A stretch of 64,000 nt of DNA from Pogonophryne albipinna (taxonomy: Eukaryota; Chordata; Actinopteri; Perciformes; Artedidraconidae): assembly GCA_028583405.1 (NCBI GenBank), contig CM053246.1:3592570-3656569 (forward strand), given 5' to 3'. A program made the position numbers and the translations under genes. The notes under the pieces are model-generated. The model had not been told where the DNA came from, made no database searches, and saw only the letters and a list, made by a program, of their open reading frames with translations. The number at the start of each line of letters is the position of its first letter. Position 1 is the stretch's first letter. Below, one piece after another: positions 13,901-25,645 of the stretch.

Positions 13901-15123
13901 TATGGTGCATAAGATTATGAAATGTCTGTCTCAGCAGTGCCCCCTAACTACATCTGCCAGAAGCCTTACTGTTGTGCCTACACAAGGATTAATGACATAG
14001 TATTGACAATACCCTTAACTATTCTTACAAAATTAGCCCACAAGCCATTGCCTTGGGTGTCTATTTTTTGCCGAGACTCCCCTGTGATATTCCCCCCCAC
14101 TCCACACGCACAGAAAAAACAGGAAACTTGCTATGATATGGTGGCTTCCTTATTGCCTTCTGAATGACTCCAGCGTAACTGGCCTAGTCAACACGGGAAA
14201 GCACTTTACAATGTAGATCTGATAATGTGCTCAAACAAAAACAAAAAGCCAGTCAGAAAAATACACTTCTCTGTAGAGTGATTACGAGGACAACGCTATT
14301 GACCTTGGCTACAGATTCACCTGTGATAAATTGTAGCTATGCAAGCTAAGTACCTAGCACTGTATGCTTCTGTATTGCTTTGAAATGTATATCAATTATT
14401 GAGTTGCTGTGGTTACAGAGCAAGAGAAATCACATTTTGGAAACGCTGACCTGTCTGCCACAACATTTGTCATTGTGAGGCTTCTCCAGCACTGAGGAAT
14501 AGATAGGTTGATGATTCAAAATGAATGTTTCCATTGAACAGAGACTGAACATGTTCAAGCCTTAGCCGTGGATGGCCATGTGTTTTTACCACCTTGTTGG
14601 CTAAGGAACAGAAAGTACTAAACTACTATTATTACTACTACTACTTGGACCATAAGCCAAAATCAGAGCCAATAAACAAAAAAAGGCCTCTGGTGAGATG
14701 CACCAAGTTACCCGAATAGGAAGTCTTAAGAAGGAAGGGATTTCCGCACCAAAGCCATGTGGCAGCTGTCACCAAGCCACACGCACCCAGGCTAGCCCAG
14801 CAGGACGATAAGGTCAGGTCAGAAGTAACCTGCTGTGTTAACAAACTGCAGACTTATCACTGTGTACATAAAAGAGCATGAAAGAAACCTAATAAGACTG
14901 TACAATTGTTGGAGAAACTCACGTCAATATCAAAGAAGTCCTGGGAGTCGTCCAGCCCCTGCACCCGGATTTGTAGTCCTCGCCCATAGCTTTTGCTCCC
15001 GCTGAGCATGTTCCCACTGAGGCTTTGGCCCGGCTCCAAGGTGCTGATACCAGCATTGAACTGGGCTCCCAGCCTTATGCCTGGGGTCTGCAGGGCCCGG
15101 TATGAACCCTCAATATCCCCCAT
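2583..15123 (-). CDS. farp2: farp2, 5' part of the coding region (overview; two coding exons)
   Basis: This is the start of FARP2, a FERM / RhoGEF (Dbl) / double-PH protein that activates Rac/Cdc42-type GTPases at the membrane, including semaphorin-plexin signalling (family knowledge). The window encodes residues 1-102: the short N-terminal leader (residues 1-67) and the beginning of the FERM F1 lobe (68-102). The leader resembles mammalian FARP2 more than FARP1: it opens MGDIEGSYR, keeps RLGAQ and has STLEPGQ. The second exon carries [11 protein letters not shown], the typical FERM F1 signature. The exons join in phase 0 across a 12.2-kb intron filled with mobile elements. Later exons, including the rest of FERM, DH and PH, lie beyond base 1. 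Neighbour hdlbp on the other strand agrees with the conserved vertebrate linkage of the two genes. Confidence 0.9.
2694..5184. other. farp2 intron, no gene; one hairpin
   Basis: No exon or bounded element was recognised. A strong inverted repeat (about 3799-3814 paired with 3826-3841, loop around CCTACGTCATA) lies beside an A/T run. The rest appears unremarkable. Confidence 0.4.
5499..9326 (-). mobile_element. 5'-truncated L2-like retroposon inserted in the LINE, itself split
   Basis: The two pieces, 5499-5733 and 9043-9326, match the 3' end of the L2-like LINE at 41300-41830, in the same minus orientation, including the ATAGCCCAATATCACAAATG tail and the ATTGATTGATT end. It lies between the ...KTTRL and RDSFIPQ codons of the host LINE. 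A short GACT repeat at both junctions is compatible with a small TSD. Its 5' truncation fits target-primed reverse transcription. Confidence 0.75.
5734..9042. mobile_element. 3.3-kb long-inverted-repeat element with about 1-kb arms
   Basis: The left arm (5734-6744) and right arm (8024-9042) are inverted copies over their full length, differing by scattered substitutions and small indels. The ends read CAACACACTCTCACTCC and its complement. The host retroposon supplies a 7-8-bp TSD, CCCAGGA(C), on both sides. Each arm holds a similar 78-codon frame and promoter-like motifs. The 1.28-kb spacer has a partial third copy of arm sequence (about 6862-6935) and a retroposon tail near 7345. No transposase was recognised, so the superfamily is unknown. 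Confidence 0.8.
9577..9845 (-). repeat. 33-bp minisatellite inside the LINE RT gene
   Basis: Eight tandem 33-bp units encode on the minus strand an 11-residue unit, [11 protein letters not shown], with small variants. Because 33 is a multiple of three the frame is kept. The normal RT has this segment once. Confidence 0.95.
9929..10180 (-). repeat. 25-bp minisatellite, about 10 copies
   Basis: The unit is GAGTCCATGTC plus AGGTCCTCAGTGAT. One copy has lost two bases. The period is not a multiple of three, so it breaks the RT frame that surrounds it. Confidence 0.95.
10826..10898. repeat. (TG)n microsatellite
   Basis: About 73 bp of uninterrupted TG lie at the upstream edge of the surviving LINE RT sequence. 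Confidence 0.95.
10899..14916. other. farp2 intron, no gene recognised
   Basis: A hAT-like fragment begins near 11566 (GGGCTTCAACTAATGACT, then CATCGATCAATCTG). A GC-rich, C-tract-rich stretch lies at 12230-12720; the open frames there show no recognisable family and no splice logic. Nothing else was recognised. Confidence 0.4.
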
Positions 15124-15149
15124 TACTGCTCAGAGCAGCTCTCTCACTC
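14923..15149 (-). CDS. farp2: farp2 exon 2: last 26 nt of 5' UTR plus first coding exon
   Basis: The ATG is the complement of 15121-15123, with G at -3 and G at +4 (good Kozak context). It opens 67 codons ending ...DFFDID at 14923, followed by donor GTGAGT (complement of 14917-14922). Upstream the exon begins after acceptor TTTGCAG (complement of 15150-15156), leaving a 26-nt UTR piece at 15124-15149. The peptide matches the FARP2 N-terminus. Confidence 0.9.
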
Positions 15150-15343
15150 CTGCAAATACAGAAATTATTATTAAGGTTTGGAAAAAATAACGAACACTTT
15201 GTAGTGAGTGAACTTTGGGGAGGGTAAATCTGTCGGAGTGTTGTAGGCTGACTTCGGTTGATGACTGGTTTCATTCCAAAAAAGTAATGTGGCTGTCTGA
15301 AGCGGTTTGTACATATGTCAGGCTCATTCCTGATACGTTTAAC

Positions 15344-15862
15344 CAGCAGGGGAAGAAGTATTCAGATGCTTTACTTGAGTAAAAGTACCAATACACTGTC
15401 AAAATACTTCATTATAAGTAAAAGTCCTGCATTCATAATTTTACTTAAGTAACAGTACAAAAGTGTTATCAGACAAATGTACTTAAAGTATAAAAAGTAA
15501 TAGTGCAGAACAATTGCCTAATGTGTGTATATAATTATATATGTAACATTTCTAGATACTATTGTTGCATCAAGTAGCATTTTACTGTTGTAGACACAAA
15601 GTTCTGAAGGACTTTTTGTAAAATATTTAAATAATTTAACTCTACTGGTTTCATTTTTAGAGATGCAGTTTGTTAAAAGAAGATAAAGCTATTCAATAAA
15701 TGTAATGGAGTAAAATGACATTAGTTTACTTTTAAATGTAATGGAGTAGAAGTATAAAGTTGCTTAAAATTGAAATACTCAAGTACCTCAAAATTGTACT
15801 TAACTACAGTATGAGTAAGTCAATGTATTTAGAAGAAGAACCTTGGTTACTTCCCACCTCTG
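15344..15862. mobile_element. non-autonomous hAT (TACTTGAGTAAAAGTA family)
   Basis: The ends are CAGCAGGGGAAGAAG and the complement of CAGAGGTGGGAAGTAAC. The 8-bp TSD is CGTTTAAC (15336-15343) and CGTGTAAC (15863-15870), one mismatch. The interior is built of ACTTGAGTAAAAGTAC-like words in both directions. It lies in farp2 intron 1. Confidence 0.8.
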
Positions 15863-16300
15863 CGTGTAACACACAGAAACTGACACATCTCAGACATAGA
15901 TAACATACAGATGTCCTCCATGCAGCCAGAGTGTAGGTGGAAACCTGCTAAAAGATAGTTTACGACCTGAAAGCACTAAAAGAAAGGACGACGGAACGAG
16001 TGCGAGTTGTTAGGCGTTGCATGTGGCCAAAATCGGCCAGCAAGACTCAAATGTTACACATACCAACATTTTAAAGCGGAATACCATTACGTTAACGAAC
16101 CACATATATCTCAAAACAGGTTTTAGGTAAGGTTTATTTAACTTTCGGTGAAATGGAGCTCAGTGGAAACTAACGTTAGTTTACCGACGAAAGCGGCAGT
16201 AAGCATTAAAATATCGTTGCCGAGTTCTTGTCTCCGAAAAAGTCGTCACACAGCAGTATCTTAATGTGATAGTATACCAATAAAGAAGCATTAGACTTAC

Positions 16301-16380
16301 CGTTTTGCCCGTGTCGAAACAATTTTGTTGTTAAAAGTTTGCTAGACTGAAAAGGACATTATCCCCGTCCATGGTCGTCG
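16301..16380 (-). other. farp2: farp2 non-coding exon 1 (5' UTR), upstream edge approximate
   Basis: Read on the minus strand this segment ends at 16301 with a strong donor, GTAAGT (complement of 16295-16300), and lies just downstream of two CCAAT boxes. The next exon on that strand is the farp2 ATG exon, so this is the best candidate for the untranslated first exon. The transcription start is not visible; 16380 is an estimate from the CCAAT spacing. Confidence 0.55.
16331..16372 (-). CDS. upstream ORF in farp2 exon 1 (13 codons)
   Basis: An ATG (complement of 16370-16372) in the proposed 5' UTR opens MDGDNVLFSLANF and stops at the complement of 16331-16333, well before the farp2 start. It lies in a CCATGG context. 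If the transcript starts upstream of 16372, it could reduce translation from the main ATG. No conservation data are available. Confidence 0.3.
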   Translation of the reverse strand: MDGDNVLFSLANF

Positions 16381-16460
16381 TCGTCCAACCGAGTGCGTTC
16401 ACAGACTGCTCTGTCATTGGCTAAAGCAGTCCCCCTCGTTCTGCCATTGGTCCAAATGTG
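16381..16460 (-). promoter_or_regulatory. farp2 promoter: two CCAAT boxes
   Basis: Two CCAAT boxes occur on the minus strand (complements of 16416-16420 and 16446-16450), 30 bp apart, immediately upstream of the proposed farp2 exon 1. No TATA box was seen. The spacing suits an NF-Y-driven housekeeping-type promoter. Confidence 0.5.
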
Positions 16461-16810
16461 GCGGAGGATTGTAGGCTGAGAGCAGAGATTTACCTTACTT
16501 TACTTTAAATAGCCTGGATGGATGGACAGTAGTGTGGACAAAATAACAGATTGTGGACTTTTAAAAAAGGCCTCGTAGCAAGTTTAAAAAGTGTATGGTC
16601 TCGTGGCTTAATCTGTAGGCTGATGGTTGTTCCTCACCCTGAGGAAATAAAACGATTGTTGTATCTGATCAATGTAATCTGAGTTTTTATTTAAGTTTGG
16701 GCTAAAGCATGACCCGAGATACATATTATGTTTATTGGGTATATGTGTAATAATAATATGATATGTTTTTTTTTTCTGTACCCTCCATTTAGTCACACGT
16801 CACATTAAGT

Positions 16811-16853
<43 letters not shown>

Positions 16854-17958
16854 TGCGGGCGTGAGCGTCACTCACGAGGCGATCCCACTCCCAAGTATGC
16901 GTCGCTAAACGCTTCAGATTTTAAAGTTAAATCCATGAATCATTTGTAGTTTGCACTGCAGTTTGTTTTGTAAACAAGTCGGACTGATTGAATAGGACCA
17001 TAAAAGAAAAGAGTCTGACACTGTAATGGAGCTCCCCCTACTGTTCCCTCTAAATAAAGAACTACATTGCATTGTAGGCTCCTTCATATTAGATGACATC
17101 CTTACAAAAACAACTATAATGGACTTTAAATGTTAACCTACATACATATTTATTTCAGTCACAAATTACTCTACAAGAACAAAACAAAAAATTGGTAGAC
17201 AAAAATGTAAAACAGCCTAAAAGTTATACAACATTAGGAAAAGGAGAACAAGTAAATAATAATAATTAACACATTGATAATAATAAAATAAATGTCAAAA
17301 GAATAACTTTATATATAAGAGAATATACAAAAAAATGTGGATCTTTTATGTCATCTTTTATGTATAGGATTTTATAGTTTTTATCAAACTACAAACTTAC
17401 ATTTCACCTTCTTGGTTACGGGTGACAAAATGATATTTTCAGATTACATGCAGAAATATAATAATATAGTAATTGAAAGAAAGCAATGCAACAAAACAGA
17501 ACATGTTAGAACGTATTCAAGATAGGTATATAGAAAGATATATATACTTTATTGTATACTAATAATCAATAAACACATTGGGAGCAGCTGCAACAGGCTG
17601 CCACCTAGCACGGCGCAATCATGGCATATCATTATATACTGTAGGGCTGAAACATCCTTTTTTTCCATTTTCTATTACTCTTTACTTTTTTTCAAGGTCA
17701 ATTGATTATGTATATAAAAGATCTATAACATGTCAGAAAAAAAGTGAGTCATTTTCATCAAAGATTAGCTAAATCTGATAGATGCCAGTTGATCATGATG
17801 CTCACCTAAAACCTAATTATTTCTCACGGACATTTTGTTTTTGAAGTAACTATGTTTCATGGTTGGCATTCTGTCTGCACTTTGTTGCTTCCATTTGATA
17901 TGTTCCTATTCTCTTTGGTTGATTTCCCCCTTTTTTCACTCAGGTCCAGTAGCACAGG
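16461..17958. other. intergenic, farp2-hdlbp interval, left part
   Basis: A (GT)n of about 35 bp lies at 16815-16850. The rest is AT-rich sequence with no splice-bounded exon; in particular no septin-like GTP-binding motif was seen. Confidence 0.45.
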
Positions 17959-17966
17959 CTGACAGC

Positions 17967-18751
17967 CAGAGATGGGGTCGTTACTAAAAAAAAGTAATAT
18001 ATTACATATTACTTTAAAAAAAAGTAATATATTACACTACTTCGTTACTCTCTACATAAAGTAACTCGTTACTTTACTCGTTACTTTACTCGTTACTTTA
18101 CTCGCAGGGCCGGCCCGCCCCTCCCTGCAGGCAGATCACGCAGACTGCTAAAGTTTCAAATGTTCTCTTTAGTTCAGTTTCCATTGTCGCATAAGACTGA
18201 TCCAGATCCTGAATGTTCTCCTATCTGACCATGGCTGTCCTCTGTCTCCTGCTATCTGTATATTTTGCGCAGTCTATCTCTGTTCACGCTGTTGCGTCGG
18301 CGTGTTCTCCTGCTGTTGGCCATGTGTTGCACTGGAACCAGACACCGCAAAGACTTCAGCCGAGCACGTACGAACTGCGCATGCGTGAGTGGCAATAACT
18401 CTCCTTACCAGCAGGCGGCGGTAGTGTATATTCGTCATTCAAAACAAGCAACAACCGGAAAACAGAGAAGAAGAACAGACTCCGTGATATAAACAAACAA
18501 CAAATAGCTGTGCGTTAGCTTCACCTTAGCATGTGTTCTTTGCAGGTGTTTGTTGAGGTTTTATTATGACTGATTTTAGTAAGTAACGAAGTAACGCGTG
18601 TCGGGGCAATGTTAGTAACTGTAGTGTGATTACTGAATTATAAAAGTAGCGCGTTACACTACTCCGTTACCGACAAAAGTAATATTATTACAGTAACGCG
18701 TAATATTATTACAGTAATGCGTTACTTTGTAACGCGTTACACCCAACTCTG
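17967..18751. mobile_element. non-autonomous hAT (GTTACT-rich)
   Basis: The 8-bp TSD CTGACAGC is exact at 17959-17966 and 18752-18759. The ends are CAGAGATGGGGTCGTTACT and CCCAACTCTG, and the subterminal parts consist of GTTACTTTAC / GTAACGCGTTAC words. An internal GCAGGGCCGGCCCG may be the edge of another fragment (about 18105). Confidence 0.85.
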
Positions 18752-18759
18752 CTGACAGC

Positions 18760-20018
18760 TCACACACTGCTGTGGGTTCATCACAAGATAGGTGGACACA
18801 GTAAAGTCTGTTGTGAGGTGGGAAACACCAAGAGTGTTTTTCACCACATAGTATCTCCCTTTTCCATGTCTTTGTGTCTCTGCATTCTGTGTCTTTGTTG
18901 TCTTTCTGTGTCTGCTTTTTAGTAATTGTTTCTATCTTTGTGGTCATTTTGAATGCTTTCCTGGTTAATACCTACGTGTCTCTTCGACTGACATTTTGCA
19001 GGGGAAGGCCAGGGGGCCCTGACACTTTGGACTCCTGGGACTGTGCCTGGTAGGCCTGTTCAATAATCCGCCCATGTATTCACCTTTGTAGAAGTGACTT
19101 AGAAAACGTTTTTGTTGGCAATGGACACAATAACAATAATGTCATAATAGCATTTTCACAAACTAGGTTTGTTCTTAGTAAGGACCTGAGAATGTAGCCT
19201 TTCTGAACTGTTGGGGAAATACATGTATTTCTGCACATGTGGTTGTCTTCAAATAACATTGTTTGGAATGTGCACATGGCTTTCTTAGATTTACAGAAAA
19301 CAACATTGTTAGCTTGGATTACTAATCTTAAAATGGATTGCAGTGGAGAATGTTTGTCTTTTGACTCATTATGTGTTTCAACCCACTAAAGTCAGAAAAT
19401 ACTTTTGAAATCATCCCATAATGAAATGTGTGATCAATTATAAACTGAAACTTGCAATCTTGCCTTTTTTGTGTAGGAATACTCTCGTCTATATGTGATT
19501 TTAACTAGGTGGTATGTAGAAGGTCCACATCTACTTCAGTACAATGTTGATTTCCCTTTAATTTGATGGTACATTATACATCCATAAGTAGTAGCTGAGT
19601 ATATGAGGGAAAAATACTTTACTATATTACATTTATCTGACAGCTGTAAATGATAGTTACATATTTTCACATCAAGATTTCATACATTAATAATAGTATA
19701 GTATATATTATTATAGAAGTAATACATATATATATATATATGTATGTATGGATCAATCCAACAGTATATACAATTGTTTACAAACAAAATTCTAACTTGA
19801 CAACTAAACTAACTAAATCCTTTTAATTGAGTCATTTTGCATAAAAAATACTTTAGATACAGAAGATGAGAAATGATTGCAAATGTATGTATACATGTAA
19901 ATATGTAAGTCGGAATAACTTGCAGAAACTATATAAAGGATCATCATTGATCAGTAGGGGTGGGAATTAATAAGCATTTGCTTCCTCCTGCTCCCTTTGG
20001 ACACATATGATTTATTAT
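18760..20018. other. intergenic, nothing recognised
   Basis: This is AT-rich sequence with a short (TA)n near 19725. There is no gene, RNA or bounded element. Confidence 0.4.
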
Positions 20019-20040
20019 TTATGGTGGCCCTGAAGTGCAA

Positions 20041-20899
20041 GACACCACAGCATTTCAGAAAACACTACAGCATTTCAGAAAACGCCGCAGTATTTCAGAA
20101 AACACTACAGCATTTCAGAAAACACCACAGCATTTCAGAAAACACCACAGCATTTCAGAAAACACAACAGCATTTCAGAAAACGCCACAGTATTTCAGAA
20201 AACACTACAGCATTTCAGAAAACACCACAGCATTTCAGAAAACACTACAGCATTTCAGAAAACACTACAGCATTTCAGAAAACACTACAGCATTTCAGAA
20301 AACACTACAGCATTTCAGAAAACACTACAGCATTTCAGAAAACGCCACAGTATTTCAGAAAACACTACAGCATTTCAGAAAACACCACAGCATTTCAGAA
20401 AACACTACAGCATTTCAGAAAACACGACAGCATTTCAGAAAACACTACAGCATTTCAGAAAACACTACAGCATTTCAGAAAACACAACAGCATTTCAGAA
20501 AACACTACAGCATTTCAGAAAACGCCACAGTATTTCAGAAAACACAACAGCATTTCAGAAAACACTACAGCATTTCAGAAAACACTACAGCATTTCAGAA
20601 AACGCCACAGTATTTCAGAAAACACCACAGTATTTCAGAAAACACTACAGCATTTCAGAAAACACTACAGCATTTCAGAAAACGCCACAGTATTTCAGAA
20701 AACACCACAGTATTTCAGAAAACACAACAGCATTTCAGAAAACGCCACAGCATTTCAGAAAACGCCACAGCATTTCAGAAAACGCCACAGTATTTCAGAA
20801 AACGCCACAGTATTTCAGAAAACGCCACAGTATTTTAGAAAACGCTGCAGCATTTCACAAAACGCAACAGCATTTAACAAAACGCCACAGCATTTCACA
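20041..20899 (+). repeat. 20-bp satellite array, about 43 copies
   Basis: The period is exactly 20 bp with regular substitutions (CACTAC, CGCCAC, CACCAC, CACAAC variants). Three units make 60 bp, so all three plus frames read the same 20-residue peptide out of phase. The long open frame here is a by-product of the repeat. Confidence 0.97.
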
Positions 20900-21110
20900 T
20901 TGGACGGAAAGGGTATTCCTTTAGGGAGAACACTTCTTGTTTGTGATTGGACAGAGCCAGCCAGAGAAGCACTGCTGTGATTGGTTGTTTTTGCTGCCAG
21001 TCAAGAAATGACGCTTCGTGACCCGACAGCGAAATATGTCCCAACCGTTAGCACACACTCAGAGCTCACAGCTCCTAATATCTGTTCAGAAACTGGACAA
21101 AAGTTAATTA

Positions 21111-21217
21111 AGCAATAGCTCACGACAGGCCGTGGTATATGCTCATTATATCACAGCTAAGGGGCGTGGTTCGGCCCGACGAAGTGAGCTATTGCTTTTA
21201 TAAAACGGTTACCAAGT
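21111..21217. repeat. foldback (imperfect palindrome) inside the satellite-ended element
   Basis: AAGCAATAGCTCAC at 21111 pairs with GTGAGCTATTGCTTTTA near 21186-21202, with GGCCGTGG / GGGCGTGG-like material between. It looks like a small foldback MITE. Confidence 0.55.
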
Positions 21218-22015
21218 GTGGCAATATGAAAGAAAAATAGACACTCTAATTTAAATAGTTTTTATTAGTAAATAATGATGTTCAAAATAAAAATAGTCCC
21301 TCCGTTGCCTTCTGCAAGAAACATAGTGCGAGGTGGTTGCTATGCAACAACACTAACAGCTCGCGAACATATTAGGCAGAGAGCGTTGATCCATTATTTG
21401 GCTATTTATTTACATTCATTTGTATTTTGCCGTTTATTGTGCACCCACTGAAAAACTGTCCAGCATTCGTAGAATGGCTTACGTGGTTACTTGTATAGGT
21501 TGAGGTTGTTCTAGGCTGTTGCTTGGCGTGGCGAGAATATTGCCCCACTTTCTCCGGTCCCCGAGATTTGGCTTCCAGTAGCTCTGGAGAGAGCTTTCGC
21601 ACCTGTGGCCACTAACGGTCATCATTTCTCTGCTTTGTTTCAAGACCCGCATCAGAAAGCTTTTGAATGGAGGTACTTCCCCAGTTGGTCTACCTGCTCT
21701 TCACGTAGCTCTGCATGTCGTCGTTTAGGTGCTATTTTTTTCTGGAGATAGGCACTGCTCAATCCACTCCTCCATAGTAAGACCCCCCCGGAGGTCGAAG
21801 TTAATCTTAAATGTTTCCATCTTATGCTTTGTAAGTTTGTTTCGTAACGGAAGAAATGTAAATATATTTATAAAACTTAGTGAAATGCTGTGGTGTTTTC
21901 TGAAATGCTGTGGCGTTTAGTGAAATGCTGTTGTGTTTTGTGAAATGCTGTGGCGTTTTGTGAAATGCTGTGGCGTTTAGTGAAATGCTGTTGTGTTTTG
22001 CACTTCAGGGCCACC

Positions 22016-22484
22016 GTAATTATTATTATTATTAATAAGAACATTTTTGTTGAATATATAAATATTATTATGAATATTTGTGTTGAATGTATAAATATTA
22101 TGACTATTTTTTGTTGAATATATAAATATTGATAAATACTGTGTATTCTAACAATACGGTATTCTGTTTTTCACATTTGTTTTTTTAATTTGTTTTTCTA
22201 ATCTGTTCGAAATAAAGATGGAAATTAAATGAAATGAGATAATTGAAATAAATTCAATTGAGTTAAGAACGATATTGAATGCAGGATTTTTACAAGACCC
22301 TTTACTTAAATAAAATATTTGAATACTACTTCCAACACTGATTAATTTAGACCACATTTGGCAATACACCATGAACCACATGTTATCTTGCAATCTATGT
22401 TAAAACGTAATCTAATCAAAGTGCAGAAGTTGTCCAAGAGTCGGTGAGGCTCGGAAACGAGAAGAAGTTTTTTGTAATCGGACT
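22016..22484. other. intergenic just upstream of the hdlbp promoter
   Basis: A short (TTA)n follows the satellite-ended element, then AT-rich sequence. No other feature was recognised. Confidence 0.4.
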
Positions 22485-22560
22485 CTTTGACGTGACGTTG
22501 GAGGATATGATTGGTGGGCGGCTCTGGTATATATCCGTCAGGCTTCAATCCCACCTTCTC
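22485..22560 (+). promoter_or_regulatory. hdlbp core promoter: CRE-like, CCAAT, GC box, TATA
   Basis: In order there are two TGACGT-type half sites (about 22489-22500), an inverted CCAAT box (ATTGG, about 22510), a GC box (GGGCGG, about 22516) and a TATA-like GTATATAT (about 22528). They lie 25-70 bp before the start of a short segment that ends in a perfect splice donor. The arrangement is a textbook TATA promoter pointing into hdlbp. The next kilobase is rich in CpG and TAACGTTA-like words, as at many teleost gene starts. Confidence 0.6.
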
Positions 22561-22619
22561 GCCAGTGGAATTTCATCTCAGCTTCTGCACCTTCAGGGCA
22601 CACGAGAACACACAAATAA
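22558..22619 (+). other. hdlbp: hdlbp non-coding exon 1 (5' UTR)
   Basis: About 60 nt run from a start placed 25-30 bp after the TATA-like element to donor GTAAGT at 22620-22625. No ATG occurs in it. The first coding exon at 29466 needs an upstream untranslated exon, and vertebrate HDLBP has one, so this is the natural partner. The 5' edge is inferred. Confidence 0.55.
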
Positions 22620-22625
22620 GTAAGT

Positions 22626-24563
22626 AGTTCACAGTTTTCTACTGAATATGACTGCAATGCCCTTACATATGACCTCTACGTGTCTTCTACATAGCCGACT
22701 GCTACTTGTCGGAGAGCCAGTTTGTTGGTAAACCTGGAGCGTTACAGTATGTTCTGGCCTGACTCCGTGTCATTTCTCCCTGCTCAGCTGTATGCCTACG
22801 TGGACTTAGCGAGCTAGTAGAGCAGACTGTAAGCTAACCGGAGCTCGCTAGCTAATGCTACAGTTCAACTTGTACTTTTTACGCCCGTGTTAACGCTGGC
22901 TCATTTATATTAAAATGATACGAGCCCAGGGTTTGAGTGTGGCCGATTTATTTCATCGTTTTATTTTCAAACCACCGATAGCCTAATGTCATTATAGCTG
23001 GCTAAGGCACAGCTTGAAGTTGTGTGCAGGGCTTTTGGTGAGCCAAGCTACATGTTAGCCGAGGAGCTACGTGTCACAGTCGCGCACACACCACAGTCAA
23101 AGTTTTTAGCAAGTTTGCTAACTAGCTTTAGCTTGGGGTTTGGAGCAAGTATTCCATGCTACAGTGATTGTGCTACTGATTATCTCAATTCAACCAACAC
23201 GCACACGCTTTCGCTAAACATTTGGCGTTATATTACTGTCCCTTTGTCTCGATTTCAGTCCATTATTTATGGTTGTTCAACGTTAGCCGACATGACGGCA
23301 GCTAGCGTTCACTCTGATGTGTCGCTGGCAACTGTCAGCTAGTTAATTTGATATCGTGTTGGCTAGCACTCACACTAACCAGCTACTTAAATCCTTAATC
23401 TGGGATTTGTGTGTAACGTTAGAGAGGCTCCAAGGTTGTCATACTGCAGCTAACGTTAATGCAAATGTAACTAGCTAGACGAGCACGTCAGCGTTAACTT
23501 GAGCAGACCATTAACATGAATGACCTCGGAAGATCGATAATGTAAAGCAATGTTCTATTAAGAGACGTTGTTTGATAGCTTTAAAGTGCGATTGGGTTCT
23601 TTATGAGTTTGGAGCTTGTGAGCCATTATATGTCAACAGTTGAAACGCAAAACTGCAGTAATGACATAGTAATTCAAGCAAAACAGCCTTGCATCACTGT
23701 TGTAATTCACACGTGTCCTTTTAAGCCATGGAGTTAAGGGTTACTCTGTCTAATCATTTACTGCTGCTCTAAAAAAAAAGCTTTCGTGGCTTTTGCATTA
23801 GTAGTTGCTTTAATAACGTTAACAGGCCATACGTTATGCCCATCACTAGTGCACCAAATCAGTAAGAGCTAGTTAGTTGCAACCTTTTGTGCCTACTTGC
23901 AATATTGTTTATGCACAAAAAGGGACCCTTAACTAAACATGGAAGCGTGTGCACAACTGAGTTGTAACTTAAACCCATGTCTAATAACATTCTGATGTGA
24001 TAGGGAATTGATGAAACCAGTGGAAAACAACTTTTGTTTTATAGACTCTTGCTCAAAATGTCACTTTGAATCACACATAGACATAAGAGAGCATTCATAG
24101 CCTATTTACCTGGTTATCCCACAGCAGCTTCATTAATTGCCAGGTCTGGTCTCCTGTCTGACAGTGAAGTGTCCAATTATAGCAGCCAGATGCTTTCCAA
24201 GGAGAGGGAGATCCAATGGCACCTATACTTTACTGGAGTTCAGTAATGCACTTCTTGGCTTCAACTTTATCTGAATTCTTCTCAATTGCTGGATGGTTTC
24301 AGTTGTATGAGATGTCATTATTCCTACTACTGATCTCCCAATTAAGCTCCACTGTCAATATAAATATATACATATACATAAGTTATACCCTAGCAACAGC
24401 TGCTACTATTCCTCACTCTGAATAAAGTTGAATTGGATGGTTTTTATTTAATTACTGATTGCGCTGTTAAAACGAATATAAACATTATTAGTTTTATTAA
24501 AGGTTACATGATGAAAGGGCTAATACATGTAAGCAATATTACAAACGTATCATACAGATATTT
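22626..24563. other. hdlbp intron 1, first part
   Basis: The first kilobase is CpG-containing with repeated GCTAGC and TAACGTTA words, fitting a promoter-proximal intron. No exon was recognised. Confidence 0.4.
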
Positions 24564-24567
24564 GTAA

Positions 24568-25405
<838 letters not shown>

Positions 25406-25573
25406 TTAAGTACAATTTTCTGTTTTCGTGCACCGATAAGCCTGCAGCGGTGGATCTGTGCAAATGCTTTGAAGTAAGGCCCCTGATATATTCTTTTTTT
25501 CTTTCTTTGAAGCAAAATTATCATCCTGGTTATGTGTTTAAAGCTGATCCTTTTTTCTTTGTGGTTTTTTAAG

Positions 25574-25645
25574 GCAAAAGCTGGCAGGCTGACGGGAAAG
25601 TGCATCTTTACAGGACGGATTAACTGGTAACTGACCATTTAGCTG
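25574..25645 (+). other. possible alternative non-coding hdlbp exon
   Basis: A 72-nt segment follows a T-rich tract ending TTTTTTAAG and precedes a perfect GTAAGT donor at 25646. It contains no ATG. It could be an optional 5' UTR exon between exon 1 and the ATG exon, or only a chance pair of splice-like sites. Confidence 0.25.

Larger units (their letters stand above)
20022..22015. mobile_element. inverted-repeat element with 20-bp satellite termini
   Basis: The outer ends are inverted copies of GGTGGCCCTGAAGTGCAA, followed at once by a 20-bp tandem repeat (unit ACAGCATTTCAGAAAACACT with variants). There are about 43 copies on the left (20041-20899) and, in inverse orientation, about 6 on the right (21883-22003). 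The middle (20900-21880) is unique and contains a foldback (21111-21217) and a 32-codon minus-strand frame near 21735-21820. The flanks are TTA-rich, so the TSD cannot be read and the superfamily is unknown. Confidence 0.7.

Noticed and set aside
20041..20899. A CRISPR-like array
   Set aside because: There are no unique spacers; units are directly adjacent 20-mers in a vertebrate genome.
19997..20980. A 327-codon plus-strand open frame of ISENTTAFQKT-like repeats
   Set aside because: It is a translated 20-bp satellite. Every frame is open because the unit lacks stops in all phases. No start context, splice sites or homologue support a gene.
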